DNA of 29,892 bases, taken from the NCBI RefSeq assembly GCF_024297065.1, contig NZ_CP101113.1:1-29892 (forward strand), read 5' to 3'. The stretch comes from Bartonella harrusi. Its GTDB lineage: Bacteria; Pseudomonadota; Alphaproteobacteria; Rhizobiales; Rhizobiaceae. This document shows, in pieces, positions 14,274 through 21,797 of this stretch. Below the pieces are notes generated by a model, which saw only the letters and a list, made by a program, of their open reading frames with translations, was not told the DNA's origin and did no database searches. Position 1 is the first letter of the stretch. Each line of letters begins with the position of its first letter. The translations under genes were made by a program, and so were the position numbers.

Positions 14274-15730
14274 TATGTAGCTTTTTCAGTTGATGCACCG
14301 GAAATCGTATTCATATCACTTGTTTCAGTTTCATTTGGTTGAGAAACATCCATAGAAAATTGAGTATCCTCAGTTTCTGGTGGTGTTGGAGGAGCATTAA
14401 GACTAAGATTTTCCGCTCCCTCCATTCCAGGAACGCAAAGAGAAGCCATAGTTCCCGCAAATTTCACTCCCACATTGGCAACACCTTTCATTGTTTGAGC
14501 AGTAGATTGAGGATTAAATTGATTAGTTCCAGCAGAATTGTTTTTTCCTCCAGATACACGTGGATTTTCACTTATTTGAGAACTACCACCACTGTCTTTA
14601 AAAGAATTTCCTGTCATTTGAGAAGCATTTATGCTGTTACTCATTCCTGTCATACCCCCCACACCACTACCAGCGCCGCTACCTGCTCCCATCATAGCTC
14701 CTCCGCCACTCATGCCGCCTCCCATACTACCACTTACTCCTCCTAAAGCTTCTCCTGCTCCACTAGCAGCAGCAGATGTTCCACCAGTTGCCAATGCTGC
14801 CGCTGCTCCCACAGCTGCTCCTACAGCAGCACTAGCCATTGATCCTATAGTTGAACCACCATTACTACTTGAACCAGTAATTAAACCAGAAATAATATCC
14901 GGTATAGTCTTCGATAAGTATGCACATACCAATGCAATTCCTATTAATGTCCACATTGAAGCAGACGTCCCCTCATAAGCTTTTTTCCACGTTTCTGTAG
15001 AATCTATAATCAAAGTTACTATGAGAGTAAGAATAAATAACTTTGCACCAACAGAGATAGCATAACGAAATGCCGTTATCGTCATATCTCGCGTCCATTG
15101 TGAAGATCCAAAACCCATAAATAATACAGATGCATTAATCACAATATATGACTCAACGAGTGTAACAGCCATAAAAGCCCCAATAAATGCAAAGCACAAA
15201 AGAACAACCAATGCTGCGAAATACTTAAATACAATAACTAGCGGATTTATATTCCACACATTCACAACAGTATCAGCTAACGAAACAGCTTGATGAAAAA
15301 TATCTCCTGGTCGCAATGCCGCAGTTCTACCACTTGCATGGGCTGCTGCTGTACGGAGACTATTAACAATAGCTGTTGACCAATCTCGAGAATATTCTAA
15401 AAGAGCAGCAAAAAAACCTATAACGAGAATAAACTTGACAAATTCTCCCACAAATTCAGCAATATCAGATTGTTTAAATAAGAGAGGAATAAAAGTCCAA
15501 AGAAGTTGAAGGGTAGCTAGCAACCAAAAAAGCCTAAAAGCATATTCATGTAATTTAAAATACCAAGTATTTGCTTGCTTTTCTATTAGATCCAATAAAC
15601 CAACAAATGTCTCACCGGTTTCTAAAGGTTTTGCATATGCAATATTAGAAAAAATAATTAAATATATACTGAGAAAAATAAGTGTTATCGTAACAAAATT
15701 TATATCTTTCCTTATTTTGAAATTATCCAT
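14273..15730 (-). CDS. trbL: TrbL/VirB6-type polytopic channel protein
   Basis: TrbL forms the inner-membrane part of the DNA channel. The 485-residue product starts with a signal-like helix (FVTITLIFLSIYLIIFSNIAYA), then several membrane segments between about residues 60 and 290 (for example YAFRLFWLLATLQLLWTFIPL, FKYFAALVVLLCFAFIGAFM, and SVGAKLFILTLIVTLII). A long Gly/Ala/Ser-rich hydrophilic tail follows, as usual in the TrbL family. ATG 15730 is preferred because it falls just after the trbJ stop (15732); longer open frames reach back into trbJ. The sequence opposite the low-complexity tail gives spurious proline-rich frames on the plus strand. Confidence 0.92.
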   Translation of the reverse strand: MDNFKIRKDINFVTITLIFLSIYLIIFSNIAYAKPLETGETFVGLLDLIEKQANTWYFKLHEYAFRLFWLLATLQLLWTFIPLLFKQSDIAEFVGEFVKFILVIGFFAALLEYSRDWSTAIVNSLRTAAAHASGRTAALRPGDIFHQAVSLADTVVNVWNINPLVIVFKYFAALVVLLCFAFIGAFMAVTLVESYIVINASVLFMGFGSSQWTRDMTITAFRYAISVGAKLFILTLIVTLIIDSTETWKKAYEGTSASMWTLIGIALVCAYLSKTIPDIISGLITGSSSNGGSTIGSMASAAVGAAVGAAAALATGGTSAAASGAGEALGGVSGSMGGGMSGGGAMMGAGSGAGSGVGGMTGMSNSINASQMTGNSFKDSGGSSQISENPRVSGGKNNSAGTNQFNPQSTAQTMKGVANVGVKFAGTMASLCVPGMEGAENLSLNAPPTPPETEDTQFSMDVSQPNETETSDMNTISGASTEKAT

Positions 15731-15731
15731 T

Positions 15732-16487
15732 TTAAAATTCAGCCCCTGGTCGTGAATTAACAGGTCTTTCTGAAAAGAATTTTTCAAGATCTGCTTCGTC
15801 TTTTGCTCTACGTTCAACTTCATTGGCTGTGTAGTTTGCTTGCAAAGTGGTATTATTAGCCATCAAATCACGAAGTAACTGTAATTGTTTAACTTGTTGC
15901 GCAGCAATTTCATTTCCAGCTTGAATAGCTTGCATTCGTCCTTCTGCGCTTGCGGAACGATTAATAAGTTTCTGCATAAGCTTATCCTCATTATCAAAGC
16001 TGCTGATATTAATTCCCGCTGCTTCAATGGCAACACGTGAATTAGAAAGACCTGTTTCTGCCCATTTTCTGTAATCTTTTGTTGGATTCACTTTACCGGA
16101 GTTTTGTAAGTAATTCTCATAACCAGGAAACATTTGTTCAAATCTGCTATTTAAGTTTCCCATACTATGAGAAATACTTTGTCCATCTTGATACACTTGT
16201 TTCAATTTTTGCAAAGTATTTTGTAAACCATCAAATTCTGGACTGGAAAATGAAAGCCCCTGTTTTATCATATCTTTATATTGTTGGAGTTGTGTTTGGA
16301 GTTGTTTAGCAGTATTGATTTGTGTATTAACAGCTTCAACATATTGATTCATCTGGTTAAAAACAGTTGCACAATTTGCACAAAAAAATGCAAAAGCATT
16401 GGTTGAATAAAATAGAGAACCAAAACTCACCAAACAAAATGCACTAACGACAGAAAAAGATTTAAGTTTTTTCAAGATATTTTTCAT
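15732..16487 (-). CDS. trbJ: TrbJ/VirB5-type periplasmic pilus component
   Basis: TrbJ is a periplasmic, coiled-coil protein related in role to the VirB5 pilus-tip protein. The 251-residue precursor has a signal peptide (VVSAFCLVSFGSLFYSTNAFA, cleaved near residue 33) and a mostly helical mature chain (VNTQINTAKQLQTQLQQYKD, then a MFPGYENYL segment). ATG 16487 follows GAGGGGTG at good spacing. It overlaps the end of trbE by 26 bases. Its C-terminus, PVNSRPGAEF, is shared exactly with the entry-exclusion lipoprotein at 13804, suggesting that both proteins meet the same partner. Confidence 0.9.
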   Translation of the reverse strand: MKNILKKLKSFSVVSAFCLVSFGSLFYSTNAFAFFCANCATVFNQMNQYVEAVNTQINTAKQLQTQLQQYKDMIKQGLSFSSPEFDGLQNTLQKLKQVYQDGQSISHSMGNLNSRFEQMFPGYENYLQNSGKVNPTKDYRKWAETGLSNSRVAIEAAGINISSFDNEDKLMQKLINRSASAEGRMQAIQAGNEIAAQQVKQLQLLRDLMANNTTLQANYTANEVERRAKDEADLEKFFSERPVNSRPGAEF

Positions 16488-18966
16488 AGTTGACACCCCT
16501 CATTTCAAGCCATTTTAAAGGCCAATCTTGTGCATTTTCATTAATAAGTTTTTTAACTTCAGCAAGATCTTCTTTGTTAGAAATCGCTACAAAAGACAGG
16601 GCAAGATTGCCCAAACCCAATTCAAAAAGACGGCGACCAAGAATAGATTTATAATAATATTGCCTTTTCTTTTTTGCTGTCTTGATAATTTGGATTTCTT
16701 TATCATTCAGTCCAATCATTCTATACAGATCGACCGCCCCTGGTACTCCTTCAGCACCTTTCGTTTCCGCTTCTTCATTAGGAAGTAAAATTTTGGTTGG
16801 ACACTGTTCCAGTAAAACATCAAGAATACCAGAACGAGAAGCATCTGACAGGCTTTGCGTTGCCATAATCACAAGACAATTCTTTTTTCTCAATTCTTTC
16901 AACCATTCACGGATTTTCTCACGAAAAACAGAATGGCCAAGCATAACCCATGCTTCATCAAGTGAAAGAATAGAAGGTTGTCCCTTCAAACTTCTTTCAA
17001 ACCGTCTAAAAAGATACAATAAAACCGGCAAGCCGTTTTTATCCCCTAACTTCATAAGTTCATCAATTTCATAGACAATAAAATCATTGTTATCTTCAAG
17101 AATTTCTTGACCATCTAATAAATGACCCATTGCACCAGAAAGCGTATAATGCATAAGTGCTTGACGAATTTCTTTATCTTGAACCGTCGTAACAAAATTT
17201 CCAAGTGAACGCATATTTTTAGGCGCTTGGCTCATCTGCTTCATTGCGCGATGAATTTCCATTTTTTGTTGAGGAGATGGCGCTTGTCCCGTTTGCAATT
17301 CATAGCAAGTAGCAATCCATTCCTGTGCCCAAAGATTATCGGCTTCTGTATCAATATCCGCAAGAGGCATGAGAGCACCAATAGCACCATCACTTTCCCC
17401 AATATCATAATGGCGCCCATTTACAGCACAACACAAAGTATACAATGAACGCCCTTTATCAAAAGCAGTAATATTAGCAGGAAGATGCTTACCATTTTCA
17501 TCTGTCGCTTTTGACCAATATCTACGCGCTTGCGCTAATAAAAATGCTAACAGTGTTGATTTCCCTGCACCAGTTGGGCCAAAGACAAGTGTATGACCAA
17601 CATCATCAACATGCAAATTAATTCGAAAAGGTGTTGCTCCTGTTGTCACCACTTGAGATAAAGCAGGAGAGTTATCGGGATATAATGGACAAGGATTATA
17701 TTGTAAGCCTGGCCATACACTTGAGAGAGGCAACATATCGGCAAGATTTTGGGTATTAATTAATGGACGTCGAATATTTGGGTAGGTTTGACCAGGAATT
17801 GAACCTAACCACGCTTCCATTGTATTAACCGTCTCAATACGAGCAGCAAAACCTTTATGTTCTATTTCGCGTTTAATAAACCGCGCATTTTCTGCTAAAA
17901 ATTCACGACTTTCATGCATCAAAATAATTGTTGGGGAATAATAACCATAAGCAACAAGCCCTGATCGAGCTTCATTCATTGCTGTTTCTGCTTGTTGTGT
18001 CATCAATAAAGCATCAGTATTGATAGTTCCTTTATTGGTTTTAAAAACCTGTGAAAAGAAACCTCTGACTTTTTGCTGCCATTTCAATCGATATTTATTT
18101 AGCGCTGCAACAGCTTCATGTTGATCCATAAATATAAAACGACTTGACCATCTATAATGCAAAGGCAAACCATCAAGAATATCTAATATTCCAGGATAAC
18201 TAGCCGCTGGAAAACCATCAATTGAAATACATGTAATGAATTTATCCCCAAGTCGTGGAGTATCTCCTGGCCACAAATCAGTATAACCAAGCCATGAATC
18301 CAAATACATAGGACAGTCCGGTATTCGAAGAGCAACAGCTTCACCATTAATGGCATAATGTAAATAATTAATAAGTTGGTCACTTTCATAAGTTTCATCA
18401 CTATTCTTAATAGTGATAGCTTTCATACGACGCATTTTAAGAAGATCACTAAGACCAACATAAAAATCTTCTATTTTCTTTTTAAACTCATCTAGTAAGC
18501 GTTCAGCAGGTGTGGTTGTTTCAACTATATCGTCTTCATAAACAATTTCCCCTAACTTTGATGATTTTCGAGTAGGTGGTAGATATTGAATTAATAAAGC
18601 ATATTCCGTTTCATAGTGCACATCACTTTGTTGAAAATAAAACCGCCTCTCTGCATCAATCAATGCTGTAATAGGATCAGGGAAATGAGATAATTTGGGA
18701 TCTGAATAACTTGGCGACTCTATGCGTATAGCATCCACCCATATTGCCCATCCTGAATGAAATCGAGAGAGATATGTATTGACTAAACCCGTTATATAAT
18801 TTCTTTCTGTATCTGTCGCGGACATGGGATCATCCCCACGAATAAAAAAACCAGCCAATAAAGAACCATCTTTTCCTAGAACAATGCCATCATCAATTAA
18901 TGCGGCAAAATTTAAAAGATCAGGAAGTCCCGCTAATGTAGAGCGAAAATGTTTTAATTTAAGCAT
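16462..18966 (-). CDS. trbE: TrbE/VirB4-type secretion ATPase
   Basis: TrbE is the large conserved ATPase that powers pilus assembly and transfer at the inner membrane. The 834-residue product has the N-terminal CagE/VirB4 domain (LPDLLNFAALIDDGIVLGKDG; ERNYITGLVNTYLSRFHSGWAIW) and a C-terminal RecA-like domain with Walker A FGPTGAGKSTLLAF and Walker B SILSLDEAWVML, followed by NCLVIMATQSLSDA. Its length agrees with RP4 TrbE. Its ATG at 18966 overlaps the trbD stop by one base (TGATG). Confidence 0.96.
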   Translation of the reverse strand: MLKLKHFRSTLAGLPDLLNFAALIDDGIVLGKDGSLLAGFFIRGDDPMSATDTERNYITGLVNTYLSRFHSGWAIWVDAIRIESPSYSDPKLSHFPDPITALIDAERRFYFQQSDVHYETEYALLIQYLPPTRKSSKLGEIVYEDDIVETTTPAERLLDEFKKKIEDFYVGLSDLLKMRRMKAITIKNSDETYESDQLINYLHYAINGEAVALRIPDCPMYLDSWLGYTDLWPGDTPRLGDKFITCISIDGFPAASYPGILDILDGLPLHYRWSSRFIFMDQHEAVAALNKYRLKWQQKVRGFFSQVFKTNKGTINTDALLMTQQAETAMNEARSGLVAYGYYSPTIILMHESREFLAENARFIKREIEHKGFAARIETVNTMEAWLGSIPGQTYPNIRRPLINTQNLADMLPLSSVWPGLQYNPCPLYPDNSPALSQVVTTGATPFRINLHVDDVGHTLVFGPTGAGKSTLLAFLLAQARRYWSKATDENGKHLPANITAFDKGRSLYTLCCAVNGRHYDIGESDGAIGALMPLADIDTEADNLWAQEWIATCYELQTGQAPSPQQKMEIHRAMKQMSQAPKNMRSLGNFVTTVQDKEIRQALMHYTLSGAMGHLLDGQEILEDNNDFIVYEIDELMKLGDKNGLPVLLYLFRRFERSLKGQPSILSLDEAWVMLGHSVFREKIREWLKELRKKNCLVIMATQSLSDASRSGILDVLLEQCPTKILLPNEEAETKGAEGVPGAVDLYRMIGLNDKEIQIIKTAKKKRQYYYKSILGRRLFELGLGNLALSFVAISNKEDLAEVKKLINENAQDWPLKWLEMRGVNYEKYLEKT

Positions 18967-19271
18967 CAATAGGGCCTTGTTGATTTTGCAACGCGGAATG
19001 GTCGTGAAAAAGGAGCGTAATAGCTACGATATCTTAATTGACGCATATAAATTCGAGACAATATAGGATCATATTTGGCCATTCTACGTAGAACATAAAG
19101 ACAAACAAACCAGATACAAATACCAATAGTTGCTGCTACAAAATTCATTGCTGAAACAATGAGAATCCCAGTCAAAAGCATTGATAGAAGCATTAATTCT
19201 CGTTCTCCTCCCATAATTTGTTGAGGTCTGTGAAGAGAACGAAACAATTGTGTATACCGTTTGCCTCCCAT
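18966..19271 (-). CDS. trbD: TrbD/VirB3-type inner-membrane protein
   Basis: The 101-residue protein has the family opening YTQLFRSLHRPQQIMGGERELMLLSMLL and two adjoining hydrophobic segments (LLSMLLTGILIVSAMNFVAA, TIGICIWFVCLYVLRRMA). It ends in the typical YDPILSRIYMRQLRYRSYYAP motif. VirB3/TrbD proteins work with the VirB4/TrbE ATPase, whose gene follows with a one-base overlap. The TAATG overlap with trbC precedes it. Confidence 0.94.
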   Translation of the reverse strand: MGGKRYTQLFRSLHRPQQIMGGERELMLLSMLLTGILIVSAMNFVAATIGICIWFVCLYVLRRMAKYDPILSRIYMRQLRYRSYYAPFSRPFRVAKSTRPY

Positions 19272-19669
19272 TAAAGTCTACCAACCATAGCATTAGCAGG
19301 AATGACAGCACCAGAAAAGAGAGCGCCTGTGAGAAGAGTGTTTGCAAAAACAATCACACTAATAACTAAAACAAGATAAATAATACGCTTTACAAATTCA
19401 CTAACTTCACCACCAAAAATCAATGTAGCTCCACCAGCAACAAGCCCCAATAAAGAAACCACAAAAGCAACGGGACCAGAAACTGACTTTTTCAACTTCT
19501 CAAGAGGAGCCTCCCAAGGAAGAGATGCTCCACCACCCGATGTTGCATCAGAAGCATATGCAATATCTCCTAATATAAGAAAAAAGAGCAATACTGCTCC
19601 TATAATAAGAAAAAACATCATAATCTGATTATATGAGTTATTTTTAGTTTGGATTGAAGATAATTGCAT
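19271..19669 (-). CDS. trbC: TrbC/VirB2-type pilin precursor
   Basis: This is the major pilin of the conjugative pilus. The 132-residue precursor has an N-terminal export signal (IMMFFLIIGAVLLFFLILGDIAYA, cleavage expected after AYA) and two hydrophobic helices (GPVAFVVSLLGLVAGGATLIF and RIIYLVLVISVIVFANTLL) on either side of a short loop GGEVSEFVK. IncP pilins are cyclised by the TraF peptidase; a TraF is encoded at 24494-25006. It lies 11 bases after the trbB stop. Confidence 0.93.
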   Translation of the reverse strand: MQLSSIQTKNNSYNQIMMFFLIIGAVLLFFLILGDIAYASDATSGGGASLPWEAPLEKLKKSVSGPVAFVVSLLGLVAGGATLIFGGEVSEFVKRIIYLVLVISVIVFANTLLTGALFSGAVIPANAMVGRL

Positions 19670-19680
19670 ATTTTGCTCCT

Positions 19681-20655
19681 TTAATGAATGAGATTTGTTA
19701 TATATTTACTGGTTAAGGGGTCGTACCCAAACACTTCAATAATTTCTTTGACTTTTCGACCTGATGAAGTTTTTTCAATGCTTAAAACAACATTTATTGT
19801 CTCCGCGATAAGAGATTGCATAGGAGCAATGGTTGCTTCTGATATTAATTGTTGGATTCTTGTTAATCCTGCTACCGCATCATTAGCATGAACTGTTGCT
19901 ATCCCACCTGGATGTCCAGTATTCCAACTTTTTAATAATGCTAACGCCGCACCATCTCTTACCTCACCAACAACAATACGGTCTGGCGCCATACGCATAG
20001 TCACTTTTAATAACCGTGTCATGTCAATATACTCGACAGCCCTAAATGTTACAGTGTTGGGTGCGGAACATTGAAGTTCGGCTGTATCTTCAATAATTAC
20101 AAAGCGCTCTTCAGGAAATGTATCTGTCATTTCTTTTAATATCGCATTTGTTAAGGTAGTTTTTCCTGTTCCTGTTCCACCAACAACAAGAATATTTTTG
20201 TGATCTTTTACGGCATTACTTAAAAGAGATTTTTGATGTGGAGTAAGAATGTTTTTTGTAACATAATCATCCAAAGTAAAAATTTGTGTTGCTTTTTTTC
20301 GGATTGTAAATGCTGGCGCAGAAACAATAGGCGGAATAACAGCTTCAAAGCGGCTACCATTCATGGGTAACTCACATTCAAGAATAGGACTTTCTTTGGT
20401 AATTTGTGTTCCAAGAACTGTAGCTACTGTCCCCATTATAGCTTCTGCTCGGTGTGCATCCATCGTGCCCACTGCTTTTTTAGGTTCACCCAAATGTTCA
20501 ACCCATAAGGTTCCATCCGGATTCAACATAATTTCTATGATTGTAGGGTCACTCAAATAATCCCATACTTGCTGCCCAAATTCAAAACGCATCTTCTCAA
20601 TGAGCCGTCTATTTTGCTCCAAACTTTGCCCATTTTTAAATGCTGTAACAGTCAT
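19681..20655 (-). CDS. trbB: TrbB/VirB11-type hexameric ATPase
   Basis: TrbB is a traffic ATPase that cycles with TrbE and TraG during pilus assembly and DNA transfer. The 324-residue product contains Walker A VGGTGTGKTTLTNAI, the aspartate box RFVIIEDTAELQC, a Walker B region MAPDRIVVGEVRDGAAL, and the His box TGHPGGIATVHAN. ATG 20655 is chosen because GAGGGTGGGG precedes it; an upstream in-frame TTG lies in front of that site. It is first in the trbB-C-D-E-J-L operon, behind the promoter at 20771-20799. Confidence 0.95.
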   Translation of the reverse strand: MTVTAFKNGQSLEQNRRLIEKMRFEFGQQVWDYLSDPTIIEIMLNPDGTLWVEHLGEPKKAVGTMDAHRAEAIMGTVATVLGTQITKESPILECELPMNGSRFEAVIPPIVSAPAFTIRKKATQIFTLDDYVTKNILTPHQKSLLSNAVKDHKNILVVGGTGTGKTTLTNAILKEMTDTFPEERFVIIEDTAELQCSAPNTVTFRAVEYIDMTRLLKVTMRMAPDRIVVGEVRDGAALALLKSWNTGHPGGIATVHANDAVAGLTRIQQLISEATIAPMQSLIAETINVVLSIEKTSSGRKVKEIIEVFGYDPLTSKYITNLIH

Positions 20656-20770
20656 TCCAGTCCCCACCCTCAAGAATTCACTGTTTTCTCCCTTTATGCC
20701 AAAAAATGAGAAGAACGTAAAACTTAAAGTACCATTTCAAGTAAGGAATGTATCTTAATTTAAAGCTTAA

Positions 20771-20799
20771 ATATAAACAAGAAAAAATGACTTGTGCAA
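20771..20799 (-). promoter_or_regulatory. Promoter of the trbB operon
   Basis: On the minus strand: TTGCAC, 17 bases, TTATAT, about 115 bases upstream of trbB. The leader between contains no gene. Confidence 0.55.
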
Positions 20800-20860
20800 T
20801 ACTATGTATCCACACTCTTGTTACAAAAACTATTTAAATATTAGATTTTATATTTTCTCA

Positions 20861-21418
20861 TCAAAGAGAATGACCTTTATCGCGTGAAAGATCTATACCG
20901 ATAGCTTTGGCTTGCATCTTTTCATAGAGCTTACGCATCGCCTTCATATTATCCCGCCGTACATCAATAATTGTTTTTTCAATAGTTGTTAAACGGGCTT
21001 TGTCGAGATTTCCTAGTCGCGTATAATGAGATGCCATAGCCTTTCGTGCTTCATCATAAGGTAAGTCACCTTTACGGTGTTTCGATAAACTATACCCCCT
21101 GTTGATCACATCATATTTTTCAGGATTAGAGACAAGTTCCAGATGGTCTTTAATAACATCTATTTCAGTTAACGCTGTTTTAAGGCTACTCGTCATAGCC
21201 TTGCTATTAGCATAGCGAAGTAAATCATTCTCTACAAGTCCGCGTTCTGTATCAAGAAGTAATGAAAAATCACCACTTTTACCAATATTACGAATATGAC
21301 CACACAAGTCTCTTCGTACATCATGCAATTTCTTACTTATTGATGCTTCATCAAGAATTTTTACATAGCTGTTTTCTTGCACTAAAAATTGTTCTAATTC
21401 TTCACATTTTTTAGAAAT
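20861..21418 (-). CDS. Cassette copy A, second gene: basic helical protein of unknown function
   Basis: I do not recognise this protein. It is predicted all-helical and basic, with no signal peptide or membrane segment. Conserved features shared with copy B are LCxHIRNIGKSG, DLLRYANSKAM..SLKTALTEI, LPYDEARxAMASHYTRLGN then LDKARLTT, and the tail QAKAIGIDLSRDKGHSL. I place the start at the ATT codon at 21418. The preceding gene ends in a GGAGG five bases before it, and coding similarity to copy B extends upstream of the GTG at 21382 to exactly this point (ISKKCEELEQFL against ISKELERIL). The start overlaps the first gene by 8 bases, so translation is probably coupled. Length is then 185 residues, or 173 from the GTG. 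Confidence 0.7.
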   Translation of the reverse strand: MSKKCEELEQFLVQENSYVKILDEASISKKLHDVRRDLCGHIRNIGKSGDFSLLLDTERGLVENDLLRYANSKAMTSSLKTALTEIDVIKDHLELVSNPEKYDVINRGYSLSKHRKGDLPYDEARKAMASHYTRLGNLDKARLTTIEKTIIDVRRDNMKAMRKLYEKMQAKAIGIDLSRDKGHSL

Positions 21419-21716
21419 AATGCCCTCCTATCATAACACCTTTATCTAACCAATCTGGACCATATTCTTTATCAGCATTCTTGGTAGAAAATCCCATATC
21501 ACGAATAAACTGTGCACCACGTCGGTGTCTAAGAAATAAAAGAGAATGAGCTGGAATATCTGTCATTGCCAACCATTCCCACACTGCTTGACTATCATTC
21601 GCCTTGGCAGCTGCTTCTGATTCAGCGGTATAAATACCATCTTGACTTAAACCACCTGCTCGTAATTCCTCACGTTCAGCATCAGTCATATAACTTTTAG
21701 GTAATTTCTTTTCCAT
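21411..21716 (-). CDS. Cassette copy A, first gene: small acidic protein of unknown function
   Basis: This 101-residue acidic protein starts MEKKLPKSYMTDAEREELRAGGL and ends GFSTKNADKEYGPDWLDKGVMIGGHYF; both ends are nearly identical in copy B at 27553, while the middle diverges. It has no recognisable domain, signal or membrane helix. ATG 21716 is preferred because GAGGTG lies 7 bases before it; the in-frame GTG at 21725 is part of that site. An acidic first gene coupled to a basic second gene resembles toxin-antitoxin, immunity or chaperone-effector pairs, but nothing in the sequence decides between these. Confidence 0.7.
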   Translation of the reverse strand: MEKKLPKSYMTDAEREELRAGGLSQDGIYTAESEAAAKANDSQAVWEWLAMTDIPAHSLLFLRHRRGAQFIRDMGFSTKNADKEYGPDWLDKGVMIGGHYF

Positions 21717-21749
21717 AACAAACACCTCATTATCTTAATATGGATTCAT

Positions 21750-21778
21750 ATACTAATTTAAAGGATGAATCTGAGCAA
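21750..21778 (-). promoter_or_regulatory. Candidate promoter of cassette copy A with flanking dyad
   Basis: On the minus strand: TTGCTC, 17 bases, TAGTAT. GATTCAT (21743-21749) and ATGAATC (21765-21771) form an inverted repeat overlapping it, a possible operator. No equivalent dyad is seen upstream of copy B. Confidence 0.45.
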
Positions 21779-21797
21779 TAAAAAATATACCTTCCAC

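Larger units (their letters stand above)
20861..21716 (-). repeat. Direct repeat, copy A (two-gene cassette)
   Basis: About 850 bases of the A cassette align with 27012-27858 in the same orientation. Similarity is strongest at the 3' end of the second gene and at both ends of the first. The copies flank traG-F-D-C. Confidence 0.85.

Noticed and set aside
14339..14978. Plus-strand proline-rich and Ser/Thr/His-rich open frames
   Set aside because: They are the antisense of the Gly/Ala/Ser-rich tail of trbL; repeats such as PAPLPAP arise from that composition.
1624..20655. Possible VirB/Vbh-type system with FicT effectors, as in some Bartonella plasmids
   Set aside because: The components match TrbB-L in order, length and motifs, and no Fic motif (HPFxxGNG) or VbhA-like antitoxin is present.
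13363..20795. Identical 14-base string AAAAAATGACTTGT at 13363-13376 and 20782-20795, both at predicted promoters
   Set aside because: It is short and half homopolymer; the chance level in AT-rich DNA is too high to claim a shared operator.
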